59,622 bases of DNA from Candidatus Azobacteroides sp. (GTDB taxonomy: Bacteria; Bacteroidota; Bacteroidia; Bacteroidales; Azobacteroidaceae): the NCBI GenBank assembly GCA_009778655.1, contig WRFZ01000177.1, forward strand, positions 1-59,622, read 5' to 3'. Below the pieces are notes generated by a model. It was not told the DNA's origin. It ran no database searches and saw only the letters and a list, made by a program, of their open reading frames with translations. Position 1 is the stretch's first letter. Each line of letters starts with the position of its first letter. Below are positions 37,002 to 46,233 of this stretch, piece after piece. Both the position numbers and the translations under genes were made by a program.

Positions 37002-38531
37002 TTAAAACCCAATCAAATTATGTCCCGTCATTTCTTTGGGTTGTGCCAGCCCCAGAATATGCAGGATACTCGGAGCCACATCCGCTAATTTTCCGTTTTC
37101 CACTTTCACGCCGGTATTTCGGGAGATATAAATAAACGGAACCGGATTCAAGGAATGCGCCGTGTTCGGACTTCCGTCGTCGTTCAATGCGTAATCGGCA
37201 TTTCCGTGGTCGGCAATGATGATGGTTTCGTAGCCGTTGGCTTTTGCAGTTTCAACCGTATCTTTCAAGCAGGCATCTACGGCTATGACTGCTTTTTCGA
37301 TGGCTTCATACACACCGGTATGACCCACCATATCGCCATTGGCAAAGTTGACGACGATAAACTCGAATCGTTGCGTATTAATCGCTTCCGTTAATTTGTC
37401 TTTTACTTCATACGCCGACATTTCCGGTTTCAAATCATAGGTAGCCACTTTGGGAGATGCAACCAAAATCCGTTCTTCTCCTTCGTAAGGAGCTTCACGA
37501 CCACCGTTGAAAAAGAAGGTGACATGCGCGTATTTTTCCGTTTCGGCGATATGCAGTTGATGTAAACCCAACGAAGACAGGTATTCGCCTAAAGTATTAT
37601 TCACATTGTCTTTGTCGAACAATATATGCACATTCCGGAAAGTCGGATCGTAAGGCGTCATTGTATAATACTGTAAGTTCGGAACCGTCTGCATGCCGGC
37701 TTCGGGCATGTCTTTTTGCGATAAGACAATGGTCAGTTCTTTGGCGCGGTCGTTACGGAAATTAAAGAAAATTACCACATCGCCTTCTTCGATTACGGCA
37801 ACCGGTTTACCTGCTTTCGTACAGACAATGGGTTTGATAAATTCGTCTGTAACGCCGTTTTGATAGGATTGTTCAACGGCGGTTACCGGATTTTCCGCAG
37901 GCGTCCCGATTCCTTTGACTAATAAATCATAGGCTTCTTTCACTCTTTCCCAACGTTTATCGCGATCCATGGCATAATATCTTCCGACCACCGAAGCGAT
38001 TTGTCCGGTTGATTGTTTCAGATGTTCCTCCAGTTCACGGATGAAACCGGCGCCGCTTCTCGGATCGGTATCTCTTCCGTCCATAAAGCAGTGTATAAAG
38101 GTTTTATCAATCCCGTAGATTTTGCTTATGTCCGTCAGTTTGAACAAATGTTCCATCGAACTGTGTACTCCGCCGTTGGAAACCAAACCCATAATATGAA
38201 TTTTTTTATCGTGTGCCTTCGCATACGAATACGCATTTTTAATTTCCGGATTTTCCAAAATGGAATTGTTACGCGCTGCAATGTTGATTTTTACCAAATC
38301 TTGATAAACCACGCGACCGGCGCCGATATTTAAGTGTCCAACTTCGGAATTACCCATTTGTCCGTCGGGTAAACCTACATTTTCGCCGGAAGCCTGCAAC
38401 TGCGAATGAGGATATGTATTTAAAAGATAATCCCAATAAGGGGTCGGCGTCTGATAGATTACATCTCTTTTTGTTTTATCGCCCAATCCCCAACCATCGA
38501 GGATAATCAATAGCGCTTTTTTATTTATCAT
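37002..38531 (-). CDS. gpmI: 2,3-bisphosphoglycerate-independent phosphoglycerate mutase
   Basis: 509 aa, the normal length. It interconverts 3- and 2-phosphoglycerate and needs manganese. Alkaline-phosphatase superfamily motifs: [10 protein letters not shown] (metal Asp12), [17 protein letters not shown] with the catalytic Ser62, [24 protein letters not shown] and [11 protein letters not shown]. It is transcribed alone in the minus direction. With pgk and serC it places much of lower glycolysis within 5 kb. Confidence 0.97.
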   Translation of the reverse strand: MINKKALLIILDGWGLGDKTKRDVIYQTPTPYWDYLLNTYPHSQLQASGENVGLPDGQMGNSEVGHLNIGAGRVVYQDLVKINIAARNNSILENPEIKNAYSYAKAHDKKIHIMGLVSNGGVHSSMEHLFKLTDISKIYGIDKTFIHCFMDGRDTDPRSGAGFIRELEEHLKQSTGQIASVVGRYYAMDRDKRWERVKEAYDLLVKGIGTPAENPVTAVEQSYQNGVTDEFIKPIVCTKAGKPVAVIEEGDVVIFFNFRNDRAKELTIVLSQKDMPEAGMQTVPNLQYYTMTPYDPTFRNVHILFDKDNVNNTLGEYLSSLGLHQLHIAETEKYAHVTFFFNGGREAPYEGEERILVASPKVATYDLKPEMSAYEVKDKLTEAINTQRFEFIVVNFANGDMVGHTGVYEAIEKAVIAVDACLKDTVETAKANGYETIIIADHGNADYALNDDGSPNTAHSLNPVPFIYISRNTGVKVENGKLADVAPSILHILGLAQPKEMTGHNLIGF

Positions 38532-38642
38532 GATAGTTATTTTTTATTTTGCATGCAAAATTACATAAAAACAGCGAAAATTTATATCTTTACAAAAAAA
38601 TTATTGAAATAACTACGCTAAAGGAGTATTATGAAAATCGTT

Positions 38643-39161
38643 TTAATGCTCGGTAAGCCGGATTTCAACGGCCCTGCGAATCGAGTTTAATCCGAACATT
38701 TCGGGTTGAATTTCATTTTTTTTGAGAAAGAAAAGCGATTCCGCATCATCGCCTGCTTGCAACCCCGAAAACGTATTGACTGAGTATCGGAAAAACATAT
38801 CAATCGTATGCACATCGAAGCCGGAATAGCGATAAATGTTAGGTAAGGAAAACAAATAGAGTGGAGTGGAGATTTGTAACCCGGTTTCTTCTTTCACTTC
38901 GCGAATGATAGCTTCTTCGGCGGTTTCATCCAAATCAACAAACCCGCCGGGCAAATCAAGCGAGCCTTTTGCCGGCTCCTTTGCTCTGCGGACAACCAAT
39001 AATTCTCCGGCATTATTGGTGATAAAAATAGCCGTAGCGGCTGCCGAATTGAAATAATAGACAAATCCGCAACGTTCGCATTTCTTGGATTTGAAATTGT
39101 TTTCAATGAAATGTTCAGAACCGCACAGTGGACAATACCGAAAAGAATGTAAAGGATGCAT
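38643..39161 (-). CDS. Nudix hydrolase with N-terminal zinc ribbon
   Basis: 172 aa. The N-terminus has a four-Cys zinc ribbon (YCPLCGSEHF and KKCERCGFVYY), like the C-terminal half of NudC-type pyrophosphatases. The Nudix box is complete: GGFVDLDETAEEAIIREV followed by KEETGL. Enzymes of this shape hydrolyse NDP-linked compounds such as NADH or nucleotide sugars; the substrate here is unknown. The start directly follows the stop of the upstream zinc-ribbon gene (TAA then ATG), so the two are translationally coupled. Confidence 0.9.
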   Translation of the reverse strand: MHPLHSFRYCPLCGSEHFIENNFKSKKCERCGFVYYFNSAAATAIFITNNAGELLVVRRAKEPAKGSLDLPGGFVDLDETAEEAIIREVKEETGLQISTPLYLFSLPNIYRYSGFDVHTIDMFFRYSVNTFSGLQAGDDAESLFFLKKNEIQPEMFGLNSIRRAVEIRLTEH

Positions 39162-40073
39162 TTATTCCACTCCCGCCAACTGCGGATCAATTATAATGCG
39201 TCCGCAATGTTCGCAAACAATGGTCTTTTTGCGTAATTTAATGTCTAATTGTCTTTGAGGCGGTATCTTATTAAAACAACCTCCGCAAGCGTCGCGTTGA
39301 ATATATACTACGGCTAATCCGTTCCGGGCGCTTTTACGAATGCGTTTGAATGCGGTCAATAAACGAGGTTCAATCGTTGTTTCCAATTGTTTGGCTTTTT
39401 CCCGCAGTTGTTCTTCTTGAATCTTCGTTTCGGATATGATTCCGTTCAATTCTTCTTTTTTCGATCGCAAATCAATCTGACGTTCTTCCAGCATCTTTTT
39501 ACACTTGGCAATTTCCTCATTGATCATCTTGGATTCAGCCGTAAATTCCCGAATGCGTTTTTCCGCCAACTCCACTTCGAGTCCTTGAAATTCAATTTCT
39601 TTGGAAAGGCTGTCGAACTCGCGATTGTTCCGGACATTATCCAATTGTTCCTTATATTTATTGATCAGCGTATTCGAATCGGTAATTTTTATCCGCTGTT
39701 GTCCGATAGTTGTATCTATGTCTTTAATATCCAGCATGAAATTTTGGATGCGAGTTTGCAAACCGGCAACGTCATCTTCCAAATCCTGCACTTCCAACGG
39801 AAGTTCGCCGCGAAGTGTTTTGATTTTATCTATTTCAGACAAAGTTGTTTGGAGTTTATATAAATTCGTTAATTTCTGCTCGACCGACAAGTCTTCCACA
39901 GCCACCGGTTTTTCTTTTTTGTTTGTAACCGAAATATCTTCTTGTTCATCTGCGGACAGAACAATAGCTTCTACGAGATTTGTATCTCCTTCATTTACAA
40001 GAACTTTCTTTTGTTTTGCTTGTTCTTTAATCGGTTTTTCCGTTTTTTCGACTTCTTTTGTTTTTTTAGTCAT
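39162..40073 (-). CDS. C4-type zinc ribbon, coiled-coil protein (CdsZ-like)
   Basis: 303 aa from the ATG at 40073; the frame is open upstream but this Met gives the usual Lys-rich start. Residues ~1-75 are charged and probably disordered; ~80-240 form a long coiled coil (SLSKEIEFQGLEVELAEKRI). The C-terminus is the zf-RING_7/CdsZ ribbon with CGGCFNKIPP and CEHCGRIIIDP. This gene is commonly found next to a Nif3-like gene, as here (10 bp after it). Suggested roles in the family are nucleic-acid or membrane-associated scaffolding; none is proven. Confidence 0.88.
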   Translation of the reverse strand: MTKKTKEVEKTEKPIKEQAKQKKVLVNEGDTNLVEAIVLSADEQEDISVTNKKEKPVAVEDLSVEQKLTNLYKLQTTLSEIDKIKTLRGELPLEVQDLEDDVAGLQTRIQNFMLDIKDIDTTIGQQRIKITDSNTLINKYKEQLDNVRNNREFDSLSKEIEFQGLEVELAEKRIREFTAESKMINEEIAKCKKMLEERQIDLRSKKEELNGIISETKIQEEQLREKAKQLETTIEPRLLTAFKRIRKSARNGLAVVYIQRDACGGCFNKIPPQRQLDIKLRKKTIVCEHCGRIIIDPQLAGVE

Positions 40074-40083
40074 GATTTTTATA

Positions 40084-41178
40084 TTACAGGTAATGTACCG
40101 GATTTGAGTTTGTTTTTGAAAAATGAACGGCAAAGTTAGTAATTTTTTTTGTAATCACATCATAAAACAATTCTTTCGTAATGATTTCCGATTCGTAATG
40201 TCCGATAACCGCCAAAAGAATCTTGTTTTCAACGTCGTAATAATCATTGTATTTCGCTTCCCCCGTAATGAAAACATCCGCACCGCAAGCAATTGCATCC
40301 GGAATCAAAAAGGCGCCACTGCCTCCGCACAAAGCAACCTTCCGGATTTCTTTTCCGGTGAACGGAGAATGTTTAATGCTTTGTAACTTGAAATCGGTTT
40401 TTATTCGTTGCAAAAAGACTTCTTCCTGCTCCGGACAAGGCAATTCTCCCGCTATACCGGAACCGGCTCGATTCCGGTCATTTGCCAACGAATAGAAATC
40501 ATAAGCCGGTTCTTCATAGGGATGAACGGCTAACAAGGCTTGGAGCACGGCCGATTTTTTCCGGTCGGGCAGAATGGTCTCTATACGGATTTCCGGTTCG
40601 GTATGCAATTCGTGCCGATTTCCCACAAACGGATGGGTTTGCTCTCCGGCTCGAAACGTTCCCGTACCCGGAACATTGAAACTGCATAAATCGTAATTGC
40701 CGATGCAACCGGCACCGGCGTCGAACAAAGCATTACGAACCATTTCGGCTTGAGCTTCCGGGACAAAAGTCACCAATTTCAGTAAATTTTCTTTTTGGGG
40801 ACCGAGTATTTGCCGGTTTTGTAAACCGAGTTTTTCCGCCAGATAAAAATTAAGTCCGCCGAAAGCATTATCCACGTTCGTATGCGCCGCATAGATAACC
40901 AAATCGTTTTTACAAGCTTTAATAACACATCTTTCGATGTAGGTTTTTCCCGTTAATTTCTTTATCGGCTTGAACAACAGGGGATGATGAGAAATAATCA
41001 AATTACAGCCCAATTGCAAAGCTTCTTCCAATACTTCTTCGGTGACATCGAGGCTAAGCAAAATGCCTTTCACGGTTTGTGAAATGTCGCCGACTTGTAT
41101 TCCCGAATTATCAAAACTTTCTTGTAAATCAAGCGGAGCGAAATCTTCCAAAGTTTCCGTAATTTGCGAAATTTTCAT
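40084..41178 (-). CDS. Nif3-like dinuclear metal center protein
   Basis: 364 aa. Nif3/YqfO family: SFDNSGIQVGD, LIISHHPLLF (metal His pair), IYAAHTNVDNA and the C-terminal ADVFITGEAKYNDYYD with HYESE. The middle portion (~130-230) is the extra PII-like CutA-type insert seen in YqfO. Members bind two metal ions; proposed activity as GTP cyclohydrolase 1 type 2 is not general. It is followed by the zinc-ribbon gene. The start overlaps the end of the decayed SusD-like reading frame by four bases, which is probably coincidental. Confidence 0.93.
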   Translation of the reverse strand: MKISQITETLEDFAPLDLQESFDNSGIQVGDISQTVKGILLSLDVTEEVLEEALQLGCNLIISHHPLLFKPIKKLTGKTYIERCVIKACKNDLVIYAAHTNVDNAFGGLNFYLAEKLGLQNRQILGPQKENLLKLVTFVPEAQAEMVRNALFDAGAGCIGNYDLCSFNVPGTGTFRAGEQTHPFVGNRHELHTEPEIRIETILPDRKKSAVLQALLAVHPYEEPAYDFYSLANDRNRAGSGIAGELPCPEQEEVFLQRIKTDFKLQSIKHSPFTGKEIRKVALCGGSGAFLIPDAIACGADVFITGEAKYNDYYDVENKILLAVIGHYESEIITKELFYDVITKKITNFAVHFSKTNSNPVHYL

Positions 41179-41737
41179 TTGTCGTCAATAATTGTATCTG
41201 TTTTCTGTGCAAAGTTACCATTTCTTGATGAGAAAAAAAAGCAAAGAATAAAGGTATAAGTATAATTCCAACGATTTCCGTCATTCATACCGTTCTTGTT
41301 TGCGACTCCGAATTTGAGAGTTGCAACTACTTCAATGGCATTCAAACCGTTTAATCCAGAACGATCTTTCCCTATCATCCAACGGCGGATATCCCAATAT
41401 CAATGTTCTTCAAAAAAGAATTCCAAGCGACATTTATTTTGGAAAATCTTTATTAATTCGTTTGGATCATTGTCGTGACATCTGGAAGATTTACGTATTC
41501 ACGGAATAAATTCAAATACTTTTTCGCTTCATCTAATTTATTTAACCCGATGCACGCCTTAGTCTGCAACTACTTCTGAATAAATGATGAACGGGAATAA
41601 GCAATTAATTCGGTTGTGATGATCGCTATCCGATCTTGTACCGGTTTAGTTTGATAATAAACGGTTTCAATAGTCCCCGTCGGATCAGTCACCGCATAAT
41701 CATCGGAACGTTGTATCCGTTTCATGCCGTCGTACAT
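41175..41737 (-). pseudogene. Decayed SusD/RagB-family outer-membrane nutrient-uptake protein fragment
   Basis: Reading the minus strand, one frame gives NKLDEAKKYLNLFREY, then a frameshift near 41468-41475 leads to NDPNELIKIF and RLEFFFEEH-stop-YWDIRRW, the SusD-type signature near the C-terminus, with TGA at 41400-41402 in place of the usual Arg codon. After it comes GLNAIEVVATLKFG and NDGNRWNYTYTFI. An earlier in-frame TAG is at 41570-41572; the piece before it reads MYDGMKRIQRSDDYAV from ATG 41737. So at least two stops and one frameshift disrupt it, and only about a third of a normal ~500-aa SusD is left. No SusC partner remains. Confidence 0.72.
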
Positions 41738-41761
41738 AATAGAGGATATTTGCAGATATAG

Positions 41762-42460
41762 TCAAATATAAGTCAAAACATAATCTTCGTGAACAAAGTA
41801 GTTGATTTTGAAACAATTCTGATATTTCGTTCGCGTTTCGTAAGCTTTAAAATCACTCCATTCTTCCAAAATCGGCTCAAAAGGGCAGATGTGTAAGTGC
41901 GTTTTGAAGTCAACGTTTTCTACGCCTAATCGCTTAAACAACGATTCTTTAGCTGACCAATATAAAAGTAAATGAATCCTTTCGTTCGATTGCGATAGCG
42001 ATTTTTCTTCTTCTTCATTCACAAACCGCGTCCGGATGTTTTCTACTTTGGGCGAAATTTTTTCTATATCAATAGCTACTTCGTTTTCTTTGTCCAAAAT
42101 CAAAGCGGCGTATCCTTTGGTATGACTGATGCTGATATGAAAGGAATTATCTGATAGATAGGGTTTTCCAAGAGAATCATAAAGTATTTCTTTCTCTTCT
42201 CCCGACAATTCTTTTAATAAAACCCGGATCGAGAGCCATTCCCTTTTTCTATTTTCGGTCATTTGCTCTATAACGGGTAAATATCTTTCTTTGAAGAATA
42301 AACGAGATAATAACGATTCGGAATCTTCCGAAAGCGGAACAACCGAAAGGATAGTTTCATTCCGATAAGAGGTTTGTGCAATAGATTTTAATTCTCTGCT
42401 TTTTTGTATTTTATCAGTGATAGCATCATACCAAAGGATGACATTATCTTCGTAAGCCAT
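41762..42460 (-). CDS. 4'-phosphopantetheinyl transferase superfamily protein
   Basis: 232 aa from the ATG at 42460 (MAYEDNVILWYDAITDK); a Met 18 codons earlier (42514) would overlap the previous gene by 44 bp. Sfp/EntD-type motifs are present: FHISISHTKGYAALIL, VAIDIEKISPKVENI (Mg-binding Asp and Glu) and LYWSAKESLFKRLG. It transfers the phosphopantetheine arm of CoA to a carrier protein. The Sfp-like rather than AcpS-like type is usual for Bacteroidota, where it may serve fatty-acid ACP as well as secondary carriers. It follows the AlbA_2 gene. Confidence 0.88.
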   Translation of the reverse strand: MAYEDNVILWYDAITDKIQKSRELKSIAQTSYRNETILSVVPLSEDSESLLSRLFFKERYLPVIEQMTENRKREWLSIRVLLKELSGEEKEILYDSLGKPYLSDNSFHISISHTKGYAALILDKENEVAIDIEKISPKVENIRTRFVNEEEEKSLSQSNERIHLLLYWSAKESLFKRLGVENVDFKTHLHICPFEPILEEWSDFKAYETRTKYQNCFKINYFVHEDYVLTYI

Positions 42461-42470
42461 AGCTGTTTCG

Positions 42471-43127
42471 CTAAGGTCTAACGGATCTTTCCTGTTTCTG
42501 AATTCCATAAACAATTTTTTTATCTGTTAATTGATAGCCGATAGAACCGATTGCCAACAAATCGCTTAAGATATTTTTGGCCGCAGGATAATTGATTCGT
42601 GCGATTCTTCGGAATTGACTGACTGTAATATAAGGATTTACATTTAAATAATTCAAGAGTTTTTCAACCGGACGGTTAATCATTAAATGCGTGCCATTTA
42701 AGTCGGAAATTTTTAACCAAGCCGTTTCAAGTATATCGGGCGCCACTATATTTTCATCGTTTACTCGAATATACGCTCTGTAATTATCATTTTTATCCGG
42801 TGATTGATGGGGTTTTACAAGACTTGCATTAACTTTTACTTCAAGAATGACTTTTCCTTCGATGTTCCACTCTTTCGCTTCAAACGGGACTTTCGGGCGA
42901 CAATACATTTCCGAAGCCGCTTCGATCATATAATATTCTTCTTCGCTTCGGATGCCGGCGATATGACCGTTGTCTTTAACTCCGATTAATAACGTCCCGC
43001 CGTCGGTATTTGCAAATGCCGTGAGGGTTCTGGCTATTTTTTTACTATCGCTGATCTCAAACTTGAAATCCAATTGTTGGTGTTCGCCTTGAGCTATTAA
43101 TTCCGTTATGTAACGATTTTTATTCAT
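42471..43127 (-). CDS. AlbA_2/Schlafen-like ATP-binding domain protein
   Basis: 218 aa. The AlbA_2 domain occupies ~1-135: QLDFKFEISDSKKIARTLTA, FANTDGGTLLIGVKDNG and IAGIRSEEEYYMIEAA, the last matching the family's metal/nucleotide region. The C-terminal ~60 residues form a winged helix (ISDLNGTHLMINRPVEKLLN, then QFRRIARINYPAAKNIL). Such proteins are putative DNA-binding regulators or nucleases. The gene has a -7-like TAATTTTG just upstream (minus strand, 43138-43145). It probably cotranscribes with the phosphopantetheinyl transferase. Function unknown. Confidence 0.85.
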   Translation of the reverse strand: MNKNRYITELIAQGEHQQLDFKFEISDSKKIARTLTAFANTDGGTLLIGVKDNGHIAGIRSEEEYYMIEAASEMYCRPKVPFEAKEWNIEGKVILEVKVNASLVKPHQSPDKNDNYRAYIRVNDENIVAPDILETAWLKISDLNGTHLMINRPVEKLLNYLNVNPYITVSQFRRIARINYPAAKNILSDLLAIGSIGYQLTDKKIVYGIQKQERSVRP

Positions 43128-43199
43128 AAATATTCCGCAAAATTACATAATTTACCGAAATTTATACTATATTTTTCGGTCAGAATGTGAAATTTTAAT

Positions 43200-43207
43200 T
43201 ACCTTTG
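43200..43207 (+). promoter_or_regulatory. -7 box for antiporter-kdsB
   Basis: TACCTTTG matches TAnnTTTG, 20 bp before the ATG at 43228. The -33 region (TTTTTCGG) is weak. Confidence 0.5.
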
Positions 43208-43227
43208 TCAACATTGAAAAATCCATC

Positions 43228-45465
43228 ATGTCTGAATTGTCTCCATTCTTAGTAGATTTAGTAATGATCCTTGTTGCGGCAGCTGCTTTTTCGCTTCTGT
43301 TTAAATGGTTAAAGCAACCGGCAGTATTGTCGTACATTATTGCAGGAATTGTTTTGTCGTTTTTTATTTCCAAGGATAATCCCGAATATGAGCACATCGG
43401 AAATTGGGCGGAAATCGGAATTATTTTTCTTTTATTCGGCTTGGGGTTAGAATTTAGCTTCAGAAAACTGATGAAAGTCGGCACTACGGCTATTATTGCG
43501 ACTTTATTCATCGTCTTTTCAATGATTAGTTTAGGGTATTTGACCGGTATTTGTTTCGGTTGGTCGCCCATAAGCAGTCTTTTTTTGGGAGCCATGATTT
43601 GTATGTCTTCCACTATGATTATTATAAAGGTATTCAACGATTTAAAACTTACGCAAAAGAATTTTGCAAAAATAGTATTCGGGATTTTGGTTATCGAAGA
43701 TTTGGTTGCGGTTCTGTTAATGGTTTTTCTTTCAACGATTGCCGTCAGTCAAGAAGTGGAGGGTTGGAAAATGCTTTATAGTTTTTTCAAATTAATCGGA
43801 TTTTTGTTGTTCTGGTTTCTGCTCGGCACTTATTTGATTCCGACTTTCTTACGGAAAATGAAACAATTCTTGAATGATGAAACTCTGTTAATTATTTCTA
43901 CCGCTTTTTGTCTCGGGATGGTTTTTCTTGCCACCACCGCCGGATTTTCATCTGCTTTAGGAGCATTCGTCATGGGTTCTATCTTAGCTGAAACGATTGA
44001 TTCAGAACGAATTGAAAAATTAATACATTCGATCAAAGATTTTTTTGGAGCCATTTTTTTTGTTTCGGTCGGCATGATGATTCAACTTTCAACTTTAGGA
44101 GAATACATTGTACCTATTTTCATCATCAGTTTGGTTGTAATTGCAGGTCAAGTACTTTCTGCCACCGGAGGCGTACTGTTATCGGGACAAAACTTAAAAA
44201 CGGCTGTTTTTTCCGGATTTTCGTTGTGTCAAATCGGTGAATTTTCTTATATTATCGCTGCTTTGGGTTTAAGTCTGGGCGTAATTGAGTCGTCTTTGTA
44301 TCAAATCATTGTTTCGTCTTCCGTATTAACGATTTTTGCATCTCCCTACGTAATGAAATTGGCTAATCCCACCTATTTTTTTTTAGAAAGAACTTTACCG
44401 CAAACTTGGCAAGACTTCTTGAATAAAGGTTCTTCGGCGCATCCGGTGAATGAGCAAAACCTATGGAAAAAATTGCTCAAAGAAATGACTACCATGGTGT
44501 TGATTAATTATTTTATTTGCATCATTATTGTTTATTTGGCTTTGTTCGAAGTGCCGTTTGTACACGAACTGCTTCCCGGAGTAAAAGGAAATCTCCTTGT
44601 TTCAATAGTTGTTATTATTCTCTTAGCTCCGTTTATGCGGTCTATTATCATTAAAAAAGATCGTTCCGAGGAATTTCGTCAACTTTGGAGCGATAACAAA
44701 AATAACCGCGGACCTTTGGTTTTCACTATTCTGATTCGGGTGTTAATGTGTGCGGGATTAATTATGTTTGTATTATTCAAATTGTTTCATACTCATTTTG
44801 TTATTGCGTTTACTTTGGCAATCATTTGCTTGATGGCATTCGTTGCTTCTTCTCATTTAAAAGCGCATTCGATATTGATTGAACGACATTTTAAGGAAAA
44901 CTTACATGAAAAAGAAAAATATAATGAGTCGAAAGCTCCATTAACCAAAGGATTTGTTGATCATGTGTTGGAAAGGGATATGCACTTGGCCGATTTTGCT
45001 ATCTTACCTCAGTCCCCGATTGCCGGTAAGACATTGAAAGAATTGAAATTCAGACAAGTTTTCGGAATGAATATCGTAATGATTATTCGCGGCGACATCC
45101 GAATCAATATCCCCAACGGCAATGAACGAATTTATCCGGGCGATCGTATTGTTCTTCTCGGTACGGATTCGCAAATGGAAATTTTCCAAAAACAAATAGA
45201 AGAAAGTCGTAGAAAATACAAAAACCGAGAGGAAAAACCGTCGCCGGAAGTACAGATGAAACAGATTCAAATCAAAGAAGGGTCGCATCTGATAGGAAAA
45301 ACCATACGGACATCCGGTATTCAAGAAAAAAACGCATGCTTGTTGATCGGTATTGAACGGAACAATACTTCCATGCAAAATCCCGATTTGGATTTAGTTT
45401 TGGAAAAAGGCGATATACTCTGGTTAATCGGCGAAAAAAATAATATATTGCAAGTAGATAAATGA
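43228..45465 (+). CDS. Cation:proton antiporter, KefB/CPA2-type with TrkA-C domains
   Basis: 745 aa. The N-terminal ~390 residues carry about 12 membrane helices of the Na+/H+ exchanger fold (IIFLLFGLGLEFSFRKL, ICMSSTMIIIKVF, GILVIEDLVAVLLM with the conserved Asp). A second membrane region (~420-570) follows. The C-terminus holds two TrkA-C-like domains (LKELKFRQVFGMNIV and IGKTIRTSGIQEKNAC) that probably sense a ligand; no Rossmann-type TrkA-N domain is seen, unlike E. coli KefB/KefC. It probably exports K+ or Na+ in exchange for protons. It overlaps kdsB by four bases. Confidence 0.88.
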   Translation: MSELSPFLVDLVMILVAAAAFSLLFKWLKQPAVLSYIIAGIVLSFFISKDNPEYEHIGNWAEIGIIFLLFGLGLEFSFRKLMKVGTTAIIATLFIVFSMISLGYLTGICFGWSPISSLFLGAMICMSSTMIIIKVFNDLKLTQKNFAKIVFGILVIEDLVAVLLMVFLSTIAVSQEVEGWKMLYSFFKLIGFLLFWFLLGTYLIPTFLRKMKQFLNDETLLIISTAFCLGMVFLATTAGFSSALGAFVMGSILAETIDSERIEKLIHSIKDFFGAIFFVSVGMMIQLSTLGEYIVPIFIISLVVIAGQVLSATGGVLLSGQNLKTAVFSGFSLCQIGEFSYIIAALGLSLGVIESSLYQIIVSSSVLTIFASPYVMKLANPTYFFLERTLPQTWQDFLNKGSSAHPVNEQNLWKKLLKEMTTMVLINYFICIIIVYLALFEVPFVHELLPGVKGNLLVSIVVIILLAPFMRSIIIKKDRSEEFRQLWSDNKNNRGPLVFTILIRVLMCAGLIMFVLFKLFHTHFVIAFTLAIICLMAFVASSHLKAHSILIERHFKENLHEKEKYNESKAPLTKGFVDHVLERDMHLADFAILPQSPIAGKTLKELKFRQVFGMNIVMIIRGDIRINIPNGNERIYPGDRIVLLGTDSQMEIFQKQIEESRRKYKNREEKPSPEVQMKQIQIKEGSHLIGKTIRTSGIQEKNACLLIGIERNNTSMQNPDLDLVLEKGDILWLIGEKNNILQVDK

Positions 45466-46211
45466 TGAAATTTTTAGGAATAATTCCCGCCCGTTACGCA
45501 TCCACTCGTTTTCCGGGTAAACCTTTGGCGGATTTGATGGGTAAACCGATGATACAGTGGGTATATGAGCGTGTAGCCGGTTTATTGGATCGGGTAGTGG
45601 TAGCAACCGATGATGAACGAATCCTCAATGCAGTTCGGAAGCGGGGTGGGGAGGCGCTGTTGACTTCTCCCGATCATCCGAGCGGAACCGATCGTTGTTT
45701 GGAAGCATACTTGAAACTGAGAACGGATTATGAGGTTATCATTAATATTCAAGGCGATGAACCGTTTATTCATCCTTCTCAGATTGAATTACTGAAAACC
45801 GCTTTCCAAAATCCGGATACCGGTATTGCCACTTTGGTTAAACCTTTTTCTTCCGATGATGATTTTGAAAATTTATTTAATCCGAATACACCTAAAGTAC
45901 TGTTAAATTCAAAAGGACAAGCGATTTATTTCAGTCGCTCGGTCATTCCGTACATTCGCGGCAAACATCATTCGGAATGGTTGAAATCGCATGTATTTTA
46001 CAAACACATAGGAATTTATGCTTATAAACCTCAAATATTGAAAGAAATTACTTCTTTGCCTCCGTCGGTTTTGGAGAAAGCCGAATCGCTTGAACAGCTT
46101 CGCTGGATTGAAAACGGGTACGTTATTCAAGCAATGATTACGAATGAAGAAACGATCGGTATTGATACGCCGGAAGATTTGGAAAAGGCCGTAAATTTGT
46201 TGAAGTCTTGA
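45462..46211 (+). CDS. kdsB: 3-deoxy-manno-octulosonate cytidylyltransferase (CMP-KDO synthetase)
   Basis: 249 aa. It activates KDO with CTP for lipopolysaccharide inner-core synthesis. Signature: FLGIIPARYASTRFPGKPLA (nucleotide binding), VVVATDDERI, HPSGTDRCLEAY, INIQGDEPFIHPSQ and FYKHIGIYAY. The start overlaps the antiporter stop (ATGATGA), so they are cotranscribed. The C-terminus ends IDTPEDLEKAVNLLKS. This supports a Gram-negative envelope. Confidence 0.97.
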   Translation: MMKFLGIIPARYASTRFPGKPLADLMGKPMIQWVYERVAGLLDRVVVATDDERILNAVRKRGGEALLTSPDHPSGTDRCLEAYLKLRTDYEVIINIQGDEPFIHPSQIELLKTAFQNPDTGIATLVKPFSSDDDFENLFNPNTPKVLLNSKGQAIYFSRSVIPYIRGKHHSEWLKSHVFYKHIGIYAYKPQILKEITSLPPSVLEKAESLEQLRWIENGYVIQAMITNEETIGIDTPEDLEKAVNLLKS

Positions 46212-46233
46212 TTTAAGGTTTAAAAAATGCGTT

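Noticed and set aside
38631-38690. Short frame MKIVLMLGKPDFNGPANRV after an AAAGGAG sequence
   Set aside because: It is 19 codons, runs into the antisense of the Nudix gene end and has no good -7 box (TATCTTTA). Perhaps a gene remnant; too little to call.
43167-43637. Minus-strand 156-codon frame opposite the antiporter N-terminus
   Set aside because: It is antisense to transmembrane-helix codons, which often leave long open frames, and overlaps the antiporter promoter.
46212-46233. Terminator between kdsB and aroC
   Set aside because: A GCGT/ACGC hairpin is visible but only four to five pairs long; not strong enough to list as a feature.
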